Of a stretch of DNA of 64,000 nt, positions 35,202 to 45,515 are shown piece by piece. Origin of the DNA: Viola odorata (lineage: Eukaryota > Streptophyta > Magnoliopsida > Malpighiales > Violaceae); assembly GCA_963691705.1 (NCBI GenBank), contig OY829537.1:63898304-63962303 (forward strand), written 5' to 3'. The translations under genes were made by a program, and so were the position numbers. The number at the start of each line of letters is the position of its first letter. The first letter of the stretch is position 1. The notes under the pieces were generated by a model. It worked only from the letters and a program-made list of their open reading frames with translations. It searched no databases and was not told the origin of the DNA.

Positions 35202-35357
35202 GAATAAAGCTAAGCTAAGAGCGGAGTAGGAGGTACCTTTTAAGAAAAGAAGGTCGAGACACCCAGGCGGCGGCGGATCGCAAAGAGGAGAAGAAACGTT
35301 GTGTTCGTTTCTTAGGGAAAATGCAGCAAAAGATGAGAAGAGAAGATGAGAGGGGGT

Positions 35358-35363
35358 TTATAA
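35358..35363 (-). promoter_or_regulatory. TATA-like box of E1 gene A
   Basis: Minus strand reads CCCTAGGGTTATAAAC about 160 bp before the ATG. E2 gene A has ACTAGGGTTATAAAAA about 170 bp before its ATG, so the box and its TAGGGTT flank are conserved. Confidence 0.6.
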
Positions 35364-35838
35364 CCCTAGGGCTCAAGTGGAACGACAGATCAAATGGTTG
35401 TTGTGTGTGACATGTCAAAAACAAGGGACGCGGGAAACGGGTACAGCCCCACCATTCCCCTAGCGTTCCCTTCTGCGACACGTGTGCTTTGAGCATCATG
35501 ACTGCCTCTTTAGTATCAGACAAAAGAGGTCAGAGCATTAAATGCTCTAAAAAATTGAAGTCAGGCCTAACGAAAGAGAAGGCATGTCACAATGCCGCGA
35601 CACGCAAAAAGCACAAGCACGAAGTAAAAGCGGACACGCGATAAGTACGTTCAACCGGAAGGCGGCACCGCCAAGGTACATGTATTATTTGGTCAAGTAC
35701 ACAAGATTTGTTAATTATTACAAACCAAGGAGGTGACATTGAAGTCCAAATAGAAAAAATAATACAACAGCGGCACTGACAATAAAGCGACACCTCAATT
35801 AACCGCCATCGAACGGGCCTCGTACGGATGTCGTCTCT

Positions 35839-38003
35839 TCATTCCTCTTCGGAGGAAAAGAAACCCTCTTGGCTCTCGTCAATCTCCTTCATTTTTTCGG
35901 AGGCATATCTGGCAACCTCAGCAGGATCAACAACCCTACCGTGGCACCGATCTACGAAACCAGCGGCAAAGGCTTGTGCGGTTTTCTTCTTCCACCAAGT
36001 CACCTTCGACGAAGTCTTCGTCAAATCAGCATCGCGAGATGATATTTCTTCAAAAAGAAGGGAATTATTTTTCCTTTCAGCCACCAACTAAGCTTCCAAA
36101 GCTTCCACCTTGGCTTTTCCTTTAGACCTCTCCCGAGCAAGGTCAGCACGATACTCATGCAGTTCGGCTTGAGTACGTTTCTGGAGTCGCGTCAGCTCTT
36201 CCACTTTGGCCAAGGCACCAGGGTCTTGGAACTGCTTATTGAGGGCCTTGATAAACTAATGAAGTTCCCGAAAGGCGGCAAAGTAATTATTCATGACGCG
36301 TACACGTTGAATCTCAGGAGGAAGCTGTAGTAGCATATTCTCATCCTCAGAGGAACGGAACATCTCGCAGGCTAAGATAGCCGTGGGCTGGTCCCGCGAC
36401 AAGGGGTCTGATACACCTAAGGCACGGAACCCCTCAGTCCCAAATTTTGACAAATTTAGTTGATGAGAAGGGGCTCCTTGGGGCCCATCAGGAGAGATTA
36501 GCAACAAAGGAAGGGGTAGAATTACCGTCCAAACCGCCAATATCTCGAATTGAAGTAAGGAACAACGGACAAGGAGATCTTGGCGAAAAGCTAAAAGAGC
36601 CAGTACTACCCTGGACTGGCGACACCACGTCAGGGATGAAGGAACCAATGGGCGAGTGAGGAGGCTCCATGACGGGAGTAACGTTTGCCGCGGACGGCGG
36701 TGTCATCACAGCAGTGAAAACCCCGTTGGGGTGAGATGATCCTGGAGTCGAGGAGGTGTCGCCCAGTGGCACAGTAACCTTTCCAGTAGCATCAGGAGAA
36801 GCGGCAGCGTGAGGAGCGATAGGAGTGGTGACATCAGTAGGGGTGGGCTGAGCAACCATCTTTGCCACCCGAGTCTCGCTCTCCTCCCTTAGTCTCTTTC
36901 GTTGAGCTGCGGAGGCTGGGCGGATACTCAGCTCTGTATCCATGTCCTCCACATCCTCGGCCCCGTAAGAAAAAATCTTTATCTCAGTTAGTGGCGAGCT
37001 AGAGTTGGATCCTCTCTTCCGAGTTGGCAACCAATTCTCCACGAAGCGAGAAGCGTGAGTAGAAGTACCGCTCTCCCTTGAAAGTGCCATGTTTGAAACT
37101 CTTTTCTTTATAGGCATGTGGTGGTCAGCCTGAGTCTCAGTAGAAGCGGAAGGAACTGTCGTGGGAGACGGTATAACCGTCGGAGGAGCGTCACCCTTGG
37201 AAAGTGGACGAGCGGCAGTCTCTCCTGCGAAAAGTTATGTTAGTAAACGAGGGACAAGTAAGATAACGACAGAACCCAAAAAACTCACCTATGGTACACT
37301 CAGACAAAGGCCTATATAAGGCAAAGTTTCGGATTTGGAAAGACGACTCCATTTCCAGCAAGGCGTTGGCCTGACTTAACTCTCCCCTAGATAGAGGTAC
37401 TGGCTTCACCCAATCAACAACATCCAAGTAAAAAACAGAACACCACAGATGAGAGGGCAATTCGACAATGAAGAAACCGCTCTTCCAGTCTTTGACGTTT
37501 TCCTCAAACCCTTGAAATCTTCGCCAGAAAGGCTCAACAAGGGCATCACCCCACCTCGGGGTAATATCAACCAAGCCGTTGCGACAGACTAAAGTCAAAA
37601 ACTTGTGAAACAAAGCAACAGAGGGAACGAGAATATCTTTCAACTCACAGGCGCGAAGGAAAGCATAGATGCCACTCCACAAGGCAGGGGTGATCTGTGC
37701 AGGGTTAAGCCCATACTCACGCAATACGCTCTCTAGTGTGTCATGAACAGGGAGGCGGAACCCGTATTGAAACATCTTAAAATAAAGTATCCTACGAGTC
37801 CCCAAAAGCCTGTTGTGGAGCCTCGTAGTGATATTAGGAATAGTGGCGCTATAACCGTTGGGGAAAGTAATGTTATTGTCCTCTAACTCGAGGCGCAAAA
37901 CAGTGGGGCAGGTAAAGATGCTAGGAGTTTTTTCGATCTCAGGATCTAGAAAGACTGCCCCACGATTAACCAGAGAGCTAGACTGAGATCTTGTGTGAGG
38001 CAT
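35839..38003 (-). pseudogene. E1 antisense gene B (Transposase_28-like, two exons), broken
   Basis: Start ATG at 38003 (MPHTRSQSS). Exon 1 38003-37289; intron 37225-37288 (64 bp, GTGAG...TTCGCAG, phase 1); exon 2 from 37224. The N-terminal domain has LGTRRILYFKMFQYGFRLP and LNPAQITPALWSGIYAFLR, then FFIVELPSHLWCS. Exon 2 has a Pro/Ser-rich middle, then PSHQLNLSKFGTEGFRALG and a Lys/Glu-rich coiled coil ending in acidic SSEEE. A frameshift near 36495 and TAG-type stops at 36258 and near 36091 break it. Same intron site and phase as the first intron of gene A, so A and B are paralogues. Confidence 0.78.
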
Positions 38004-38145
38004 GAAAGATAAGTAGCAAAGGAAAATCAAAGCAAGATTGAGCAGAATACCTTGAGAAAGAAGACCGAAATGAATAGGTGGATCGTCTGGATACGAACGA
38101 GAGAATTTCCTCGGAGCGGTCGAGAAAGTGAAGAGAGATGCGGAA

Positions 38146-38153
38146 TTTAAAAG
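38146..38153 (-). promoter_or_regulatory. TATA-like box of E1 gene B
   Basis: Minus strand CTCCTTTTAAATTCC, about 145 bp before the ATG. The E2 counterpart is ACCTTTATAAGGAATTC, about 190 bp before its ATG. Confidence 0.45.
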
Positions 38154-38527
38154 GAGAAGTAAAAGGGTAGAAAGAAGGAGAAAATTTCCTTTTAAAAGAG
38201 ACGGCTGGAAATCAGAGAGCTAGGTGGCCCGTTGCAGCAAGACACGTGTAAAATAAATGCGACACGTGGAACACGTGGAAAGACTCTGACAGAAACTTAA
38301 AGTCAAGCACTCGCCTCAAACCTCGCAAAGGAAGAATCGTGAATTACAAGAAGTTAAAAAAAAAGAAAAAAAAGAAAGAAGGTTGAATGAAGCGATAACT
38401 GGCTGGCCAGCATCAGTTACCCTATGAAACAGTGCAGTGCAGAGGTAAAGAAGGGAAAGCAAAATATCATATCTATTCATTTATTTAAAAGGTCAGCGAC
38501 ATCTATAATAAGCGCGACACATGGGTG

Positions 38528-39016
38528 TCAATCCTCGTTAGCCCAGTCCATGTCATAGCAATAATCGTAGTCCTCTGAAGACAATGGCAACCCACTGTTA
38601 TAGGGAGGAAAAGGTTCGTCAATCCTGCAGGGCCTTCGGCCGGGCGTAAGCACAGGGTTCGTAGCGAGAGTGACCTCCTCTGTCGAAGCGACACGGGAAC
38701 CCTTCCCCATAGTAAATGCTACCGGCCTCGAGTTAGTGTTCTGAGTAGAGACTCTCTCCTCTAAAGGAGGACAAGGGGCAGACAATGATGCTTCATCGCC
38801 TTTCTGTAGTGCGAGGTAGTGAGGCTCATACTCGGCAAAGAAAGATTCAAAGGTTTTCTTCTTCGTTTTCCTCGCATCCTTGCAACCTCGGCTTTTGGCA
38901 GGGCGCTGGGCAGGTCTCCATGGAGGTGAGGAAGGAGGATTATCGAAATCTGGTGAAGTTGGAGGAGTCGGGGAAGAGTCACGAGTAGCAGTATACAAAA
39001 AACGTGAGTCAGCCAT
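38528..39016 (-). CDS. E1 antisense gene C, intact 162-aa protein
   Basis: ATG 39016 to stop 38528, no interruptions. The N-terminus MADSRFLYTATRDSSPTPPT and a Pro-rich PPSSPPWRP are shared with E2 gene C (MVDSHFLDTTARDSPPTPLT, PPPSPPWRP). Then a basic Lys/Arg stretch, a Ser-rich middle, RIDEPFPP and an acidic, tyrosine-containing tail (DYDYCYDMDW). I recognise no domain; it looks largely disordered. Conservation of both ends between diverged elements suggests a real protein. A TATA-like box and an AATAAA (minus, near 38480) bracket it. Function unknown. Confidence 0.65.
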   Translation of the reverse strand: MADSRFLYTATRDSSPTPPTSPDFDNPPSSPPWRPAQRPAKSRGCKDARKTKKKTFESFFAEYEPHYLALQKGDEASLSAPCPPLEERVSTQNTNSRPVAFTMGKGSRVASTEEVTLATNPVLTPGRRPCRIDEPFPPYNSGLPLSSEDYDYCYDMDWANED

Positions 39017-39085
39017 AAGAATATCTGCAGTAGTAAGAAAGAAAAGAGAAGAAGAGGGATGAACAGGGAAAGGGAAAAGAGCCTC

Positions 39086-39093
39086 ATTATATA
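39086..39093 (-). promoter_or_regulatory. TATA-like box of E1 gene C
   Basis: Minus strand GGCTATATAATGAGG, 70-77 bp before the ATG; E2 gene C has GGCTATTTAAGGGG at the same distance (about 78 bp). Confidence 0.6.
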
Positions 39094-39473
39094 GCCAAGG
39101 CAGGGAGGTGCTCCTGCCTTTTTGCGATCAAATGCAATCAAAAGGCACTGAGATCGTTGCCCAATCCGTTAGCACTGAAGAAATGGCGCAAAATAAATTC
39201 GAAGCAGTTGGGACTGGGGAGACAAGTTCGTTAGTATGTACCGGTCAAGCAGACGAAAAGGTGCGAGATCCCGAGGGACGCTAAACACACAATTAATGGG
39301 TGCAGAGGTTATTTTTCAAGCAAGATAGCCTACGTGGAAGAAAAATATCGGCAGCGCGACAATATAACGAGGAAAAACATTTTATTTATATAAAGGGCCT
39401 AACGGCCCGAGATTACAAAAGGCAGCGCCAAGAGAAACACAAAGAGGCCTAGCCGAAAGGTCCCCACCGCGGG

Positions 39474-39653
39474 TCAGGCATTCGACCCAGCGTCGTCATC
39501 CTCCCACTCCAGGAAGGGAATATCCCTCAGAGCATCCGCCAGAGTGGTCAGTTCGGAAGAATAAGCCCTCATGCCCTTCAAGCAGCACCCCAGCAGATCC
39601 TTCCTGTGCTGCAGCATAGCCATAAGTAGCTGAATCTGAGAGCTAGCCATTGA
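39474..39653 (-). pseudogene. E1 antisense gene D, N-terminally truncated
   Basis: Retains about the last 60 codons: SQIQLLMAMLQHRKDLLGCC, LKGMRA and the acidic end DDDAGSNA, matching ARIQVVIAMLQQRKDMLGCC, LKGMRA and EDAGSDA of E2 gene D. The first half and promoter are absent and the sequence passes directly into LTR U3, so one deletion removed both. AATAAA lies on minus near 39380. Confidence 0.65.
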
Positions 39654-39663
39654 CAGCACCCCA

Positions 39664-39934
39664 GGTCACGCATGACGTCACCCCGCATGACATCATTTCC
39701 TACCACTCCAACGACACCTACCAGGGATAACTCCTACCCCCTGTCGGTACATTCCTTCCTTTACCTATAAATACCCCCACCCTTTCAGACAAGAAGGTAA
39801 GCCTAAGACAACGTGTTGAACCCCTGCCATTTTTACCACTCATACTGACTTAGGCATCGGAGAAGGCACCGGAACAGTGTTTCCGACCAGACCCCGTAGG
39901 CCGATCCTGCTCAGCAAACCTCAGACTCTTATCA
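39664..39934 (+). repeat. E1 3' LTR, partial
   Basis: From a U3 part with TGACGTCA (39673-39680) and TGACATCA (39688-39695), through the TATA box cctataaata, to ...ctcttatca at 39934. The part from 39742 matches the 5' LTR, but lacks a ~41-bp segment holding the CGCCGGAG hairpin. The start is uncertain because of the deletion into gene D. Confidence 0.7.
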
Positions 39935-40530
39935 CTGTATATATTCCGGTCATACCAACTGGTATACATCTTCCAGATGAAAAAATTTATTTTATCCTAG
40001 TTTCAATTTCGGTTTGTATTGGTCATACTAGTTAAATATCGATCGGTACATCTCAGTTATTTTTTATCTCACTAAAAAAAACTAAAAATATAGAAATTGT
40101 TCACTACTCTAAGTCAGACACAAATTTATTTTTCGAATAATTTTAATTATTAAAGTCAATTGATTAATTGTGAATGTCAAAGAAAATAATTATTAATCTT
40201 TAATTTATTCATACACCCACGGGAAATATTTTTTACTTGTATTTAATAATTTATTTACATTATAATTGTATTCTTTAAAAAAAGTAATTGTATTATTTTT
40301 GTTATTTTTTTTATTCATGGATCATAAAATTTGTATTAAGCACTAATTTTTTTGTTGGAAATGTTGTAAATATATTTTGAGAGGACCAATATATTTTGTA
40401 TTAATAACAAAACTGAAATACTAACCGATGGGGGAGTGACAGATCTTATTTGTAACATATAAGGAGTGGTTTTTATTTGTTTTGTTGATGATGAAGCATT
40501 AGTTTTAAGTTTTAACCTTCAAACAGTATA
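39935..40530. other. AT-rich spacer, no gene seen
   Basis: Flanking DNA right of E1 with no recognised feature. Confidence 0.6.
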
Positions 40531-42197
40531 ATTGACGTTTGGCCAGACATTGCAACAAGGATCCCAATCTGCCTGCCCACGATGCCACCCTAGCCCGCTC
40601 CCACTCGATGCAATTCATACACACAGACGCCCAAATCCAAAATATGCAAACTCTGCCACTACCGCCTTTCCTTCCCAGATGCAAAACCTACATTTTTTTA
40701 TGAGGCAAACAAAATCCTTTGTGGAGGAAAGCCATGGCCGAAGAACTCAATGCCCTACTCTCCACCGGTACTTGGACACTTGTTCCCCGCCAATCACACA
40801 TGAACATCATCGGGAATAAGTGGGTCTTTCGCATTAAACGGCGAGCCAACGGTGAAATTGAACGATATACGGTTCCATCAAATTGAGGGTTTGGACTTCG
40901 ATGAAACCTTTTGCCCGGTGGTTAAGCCTCCGACCATACACACTGTTATTTGTATTGCCATCTCTCTCAATTGGCCTTTGCGACAACTCGACGCTCATAA
41001 TGCCTTTGTCAACGGTGTTTTATAGGAATCTGTTTATATGGAACAACCCATGGGGTTTTGTGACTCTACTCGCGCTTCTCATGTATGTCTTCTGAAGAAA
41101 TCATTATATGGTCTCAAGCAAGCTCCTCGTGCATGGTATTGTGGCCTTAGTGATTTCTTACTTGACACTGGTTTTACAGCATCCACACTTGGTACTTCCC
41201 TGTTTATTTACTACAAGATTTGGTTTCATTGTATATGTCTTTATCTATGTCGATGGCATCATCATTACAGGGAATAACACCAACTTTCTCGACCAAGTGA
41301 TTGCGTCTCTTGGGCAGGCCTTTAAAATCAGTGATTTGGGCTCCCTTAATTATTTTCTAGGCATCTCAGCCTCTAGAACCGAGTCTGGCCTATTCTTATC
41401 ACAGCGCAAGTATGTCATTGATATTCTCTCTCGTGCTGGCATGTCATCCTACAAGCCACTGTCCACTCCTTATGCGCCGGTTTCTACAGTGGACCGCTTC
41501 TCTAACTCTCCTCGGTTTTCCAATCCTTCTCTTTATCTATCCGTTGTGGGATCGTTGCTCTATTTGACGATGACTCGACCCGATATTACCTTTGCCGTCA
41601 ATTGGGTTTGTCAATTTATGCACTCTCATTTTAAATACCATTGGAACCGGGTAAAATGAATTCTTCGATATCTTCAAGGTACCTCCAATGTTGGGCCTTT
41701 TATTCGTTTATCAATCCCCTTTGCATCCAAGTATTTACAGATGCTGACTAGGCAGGTAATCAACAGGATCGAAAGGACATCGACGGTTTTCTTACTTATC
41801 TCGGTGACAATCTTATCCCCTAGCAAGCAAAAAAACAACGAACTGTTGCTCGCTCGACGAAGGCTGAATACAAATCCTCTGCCGACGGTGCTACAAATGT
41901 CGTTTGATTAAGAAAACTCCTTTGTGAATTTGGGTATTCTACCGTGCCACCTCCAAGTTTATGGTGTGACAATCTCGGTGCCACGTATATGGCTGCAAAT
42001 CCCGTTTTTCATGCCCGTGGAAGTAGATTTCCATTTTGTCCAAGATCTTGTTAGGAAGGGTGATCTCTCTATTCAGTTTGTTTCGTCTATAGATCAACTT
42101 GCTAAGATCTTAACCAAACCGCTATCTACCTCTCGCTTTGTTTGTCTTCGTTCCAAAATGAGTTTTGTCCACTTCCCGTCCTCAATTTGCGGGGGCG
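40531..42197 (+). pseudogene. Ty1/copia RT-RNase H relic
   Basis: Frames together give the RT start (NALLSTGTWTLVPRQSHMN in shifted frame; KWVFRIKR), LDFDETFCPVVKP, LYGLKQAPRAWY, VYVFIYVDGIIITGN (YVDD changed to YVDG) and LGSLNYFLGI, then RNase H (YLSVVGSLLYLTMTRPDITF, STKAEYKSSADG, VFH..R). Frameshifts and stops (for example TGA 41657) inactivate it. It ends in a purine-rich ttgcgggggc (42188-42197), the usual place for the PPT, then about 55 bp of LTR-like sequence from tattgaagcc. Gag, integrase and the 5' LTR are missing. Confidence 0.8.
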
Positions 42198-42254
42198 TAT
42201 TGAAGCCTACGGCTGTTTGGTCAGACGTGGACAGTCCCAATCATGTGCAACCTT

Positions 42255-42575
42255 CTTGATACGAATCCAGGAGTACCTTTGCCACCCGCGGGACCAATGA
42301 CTCGAGCGAGGAGCAAAGAGTTGCAAGCGCGACTGTCTCAACTTATCTACAACGAGCTACAGTGCGAGACGCTCATCGACGAAGCTGTTCTACGTGAGAA
42401 GAGCCCGCTCCTAGTGACGCTGCTCATGGTTCAGGCTGGAGATGACGTGATCACGCCATCCCTAGGCCTGATCACGCCCGAAACAGCAGCTGGCGCGACG
42501 TGCAGGTTAGGAGATGAGGTGATCACGCCATCCCTAGGCGTGATCACGCCCGAAACAGCAGCTGGCGCGGCGTGA
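42255..42575 (+). pseudogene. Chromovirus-like pol C-terminus
   Basis: VPLPPAGPMTRARSKELQARLS is the standard end of plant Ty3/gypsy polyproteins (GPMTRAR). The frame continues through two 72-bp direct repeats encoding DDVITPSLGLITPETAAGA and EVITPSLGVITPETAAGA. Nothing of RT or integrase precedes it; it abuts the copia LTR remnant, so a breakpoint lies near 42250. Confidence 0.7.
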
Positions 42576-43371
42576 AGGTTGGTGATCACGTGATCACGCC
42601 ATCCCTAGGCGTGATCAAGCCCAAAACAGAAGCTGCGGGGGTTGACGCCAAGCCCGGGCATCATGACGCCCAAAATAGAGATGAGGAGTCCGTTGAAGCT
42701 GCACTTGGCATCATGATGCCGAGCCCCTAGCGTTATGACGCCTACAGACTGAAAGTTTGCCGAAGGAAATTTCAAGATTTCCTTTTTTTCAATTAGATAT
42801 TTTTATTAATTAATTAATTAAATTAGTTTAGATTTATTTTAATTAATTAATTAGAAGTTCTATTAAGGAAAGGATTCCTATTGTAAGAATTTAGGGTTTC
42901 TCATATTTAAAGGAGCCGCCCTTTTCATTATTATTTAGCGTTATCTTTCAAATAAAATCAGAGAGTTTTCTCAATTGTTCTTCGCGAACCTTGTCCCTCT
43001 TTGAGTCCGGATACTCGATTAGGATAGGAAGTAAAACCCGAAAATCCATCCATTGATTTGTAGCTCTAGTTTGGATAATACAAAATATTAGCAGGGTTAG
43101 AGATCGTCAAGAACCTCATCCGATAGGTTTAGTTTGGCTAATACAAGGATATTAGTAGGGTTAAACAATTGTGTTGAGTCATTCATCTTTCGCATCGAAA
43201 TCCAAGCCTAGAATTAGATCGAAGGTACGTGCTACGAGCCTATTAAACCTATCGTGAATTTTGTGAGCTTATTAGAGAGTTTAAACACGAAAGTAAACAC
43301 GTGAGGGAGTGCTAGGATTAGTGCAATTTTACGCGGTTTGTTCGTGTTGTGACTTTTCAGGAATTAACAGG
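42438..43371 (+). repeat. Chromovirus-like LTR and leader with palindrome cluster
   Basis: Lies between a pol end and a gag start. Begins with direct repeats (about 42438, 42510, 42581) and palindromes (see 42444-42743), then AT-rich DNA, a TATA-like tcatatttaaagg (about 42900), aataaaatc (about 42952) and a leader to the gag ATG at 43372. The exact LTR ends and PBS were not found. Confidence 0.5.
42444..42743. repeat. Cluster of 14-16-bp palindromes
   Basis: Perfect: GGCGTGATCACGCC (42537-42550), GTGATCACGTGATCAC (42582-42597), GGCATCATGATGCC (42707-42720), CGTGATCACG (42446-42455). Near-perfect: GGCCTGATCACGCC (42465-42478), GGCGTGATCAAGCC (42608-42621), GGGCATCATGACGCCC (42656-42671), AGCGTTATGACGCC (42729-42742). 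Outer GGC/GCC is constant, the centre varies. Confidence 0.8.
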
Positions 43372-44081
43372 ATGTCTAACCATTCTACTTTGACTGATGA
43401 AGCGGAGGGACCTAGGGGAGTTAGGATGTTGGAGACTGTTCTAGAACTTCTAGCGGCAATGGATGCCCGCCTCCAAACAGTTTTGGAAAAGGTTGAAACA
43501 GTATCGGCCAAAGTGGAAGGGCCACAATTGGGAGTGCCCTCTATGAACTTTGCGATCAATCACAATGTCGCAACTAGTTCTCATGCGTCCATACCAAAGG
43601 TAGGCCAAAAACAACCTCTTGTTGATGGTTAAGTGGCTAGTGATAGTGATGAGGAGGTGGAACCTCCAAAGCGTGAAGTAATACCTAGACGCGTACCTCA
43701 TCAAGAGCGCCCAACACCCAACGCCCAGTGCGCAAGCATCTAGCAGTGCGTCATCAGCCCGCGCCCGAGTGTCCAGCTCACCATGAGCAGTGGGATGATT
43801 ATGAGGATGATGAGGACTATGTATATGAGCTAAGGAACAGATTTAATGATAGGAGTCATAGGCCAGAGGTTGATTCTAATCTCGGGAGTATCAAGAAGAA
43901 GATACCTCCATTTGAGGGCAAGGATGATCTAGATGCATACTTGGATTGGGAAAGGAAAGTCACCTCGATCTTTCTTTGCCACAATTATTTGGAGAATAAG
44001 AAGGTGAGATTAACGGCTATGAAGTTTAGTGGGTATGATTGCGTGTCGAGGGCATCAAATTTAGTTGTAAAAAAGATATAG
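43372..44081 (+). pseudogene. Chromovirus-like gag N-terminal part, degenerate
   Basis: ATG 43372 (MSNHSTLTDE) with a helical LETVLELLAAMDARLQTVLE segment, stop at 43630, then the next frame (43728-44081) with IKKKIPPFEGKDDLDAYLDW, ERKVTSIF and NKKVRLTAMKF, the gag core start of plant chromoviruses (normally KMKIPPFQGK...YLEWE). It ends at VVKKI-stop shortly before the Athila LTR at 44162, which may have inserted here or nearby. Confidence 0.7.
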
Positions 44082-44161
44082 AAATGGGGTAAGGGATACA
44101 ACTTATCACTCGTCCACAAGGGACTCGTAGGTCATGATAAGAGGTTCGTCCATAGAGATCT

Positions 44162-45500
44162 TGTTGGGGTTTCGTATTCTTGACTCGACTTCCTCGTCAC
44201 TGGAGTTGGGGGGGTTTTGTTCCTGTAGTTAAAGTAGACAAAGCATAAAAGAGAACAAGCAATAATAAAATAAAAAGAGGCAATCTTAAGCAGAAGTTGA
44301 TCTTAGCTAAGATTGCAGATTGAGACTGGTGGTGAACTATCTTGAGGTAAACCCCTGGCAAGGGTGAATTCGTGAGCATATTCCTTGTTTAATAGATCAT
44401 TGACCTTAGATTTTTCTCCTTCTCTTTCATAACTCTGCTATAGATTGGGAGGAACTCATTTCCAATCCTGCTCTCCTCCTATTGAAACCACCTGGGAGGA
44501 ACTCCTTTCCAAGTGATCCTGGCCAGTGGACACCTTGCTGGTTAAAGGGTTTATCCAATTGGCTGCTGGCTTGAGGCACATGAGTTTTCTCAATGGCATA
44601 GGGAAAGACAGAGTCTAGGCCAAGCTACTCCCAACTCGGAGCCCTAGATTGTCAGTCTGGTTAGGCCTATATCGATTCAAGTTCACTAACCCCCGCGAGG
44701 TTAGCTGCCTACTTCGTCACTCCGGTTTCGCTCGTCCCCTTCGTGACTAGCTACAAATTTGTCGCCTTGCCTAAGATTGATCGAGTCTTAGCCTAGACGG
44801 GAACCGGTTTGTTAAAACAGAACTTGAATCAATTACAAACGAGAGGATAATTGGAATAGATCGGTCTCACGATTTACAAGAGCACTCACTCAACCCTTAC
44901 CAAGAATTAGGTGTTTAACTACTAGACATAATAATTAGAGAAGAAAATAGTTGAAGAACATGAATTAAAATTAAATCTATGATATTCAAAACCGAATAAT
45001 CACAGAGCAAAATGTTTCTACAAGAACCAGAAGTTGGAAGAAGGAAGATCTCGTAATTGACAGCCTTCCCTAACCTTTAACAAGGTTAGAGTCCCCGCCC
45101 TTACGTTCCTTTCCAAATTCTAAACTTCAAATGCCTAAAATATAGGGATAAAATCCCAATTGTTTGAAATTAAAATAACATAAGATAAATATCTAAATAG
45201 ATTGTTTTTGTTCTTAAAAGATTACATCCGAGACTTCTTCAAAAGGGATGTAATCGCCAGCTGGCTTCCTAATCCGCTTCGTCTTCCATGCGTCCAAGAT
45301 GATCACGCCTCTATCTCTGCAATCATGGCCAAGCTTGTGGCCAAGATTGCCACTTTGTCGCTCGAGGCACCCGTTTCCTTCAATTCTGCTCTTAGCTGAG
45401 ATTTCCTTCAAAAGACCACAAGATGACGTGAAAGAGATTTATTTTACCAAAACCAAGGTGGTTTTAGATGGCAAAATCACATGAAAATAAACGTCAATCA
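44162..45500 (-). repeat. Probable 3' LTR of the Athila-like element
   Basis: Plus boundaries TGTTGGGGTTTCG (44162) and ...GTCAATCA (45500) give TG...CA ends; a minus-strand purine tract AAGTGTGGTGAGG (45515-45503) abuts the right end. About 1.34 kb, no coding capacity. Left target duplication would be gatct; its partner lies beyond the window. Confidence 0.55.
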
Positions 45501-45515
45501 AACCTCACCACACTT

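Larger units (their letters stand above)
25449..39934 (+). mobile_element. E1: Tat-type Ty3/gypsy element with antisense genes
   Basis: Order on plus: short 5' LTR, PBS, gag-protease, RT-RNase H-second RNase H-integrase, a tandem-repeat 3' region, four genes on the minus strand (A, B, C, D), then a partial 3' LTR. The additional RNase H, PBS TGGTGCTTTC and antisense genes fit the Tat lineage. Both LTRs are shortened and no TSD was found (gactc left, ctgta right), so the ends may have been lost. Gag-pol is inactivated by stops and one frameshift. A homologous copy, E2, lies at 49940-64000 in opposite orientation. Confidence 0.85.
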
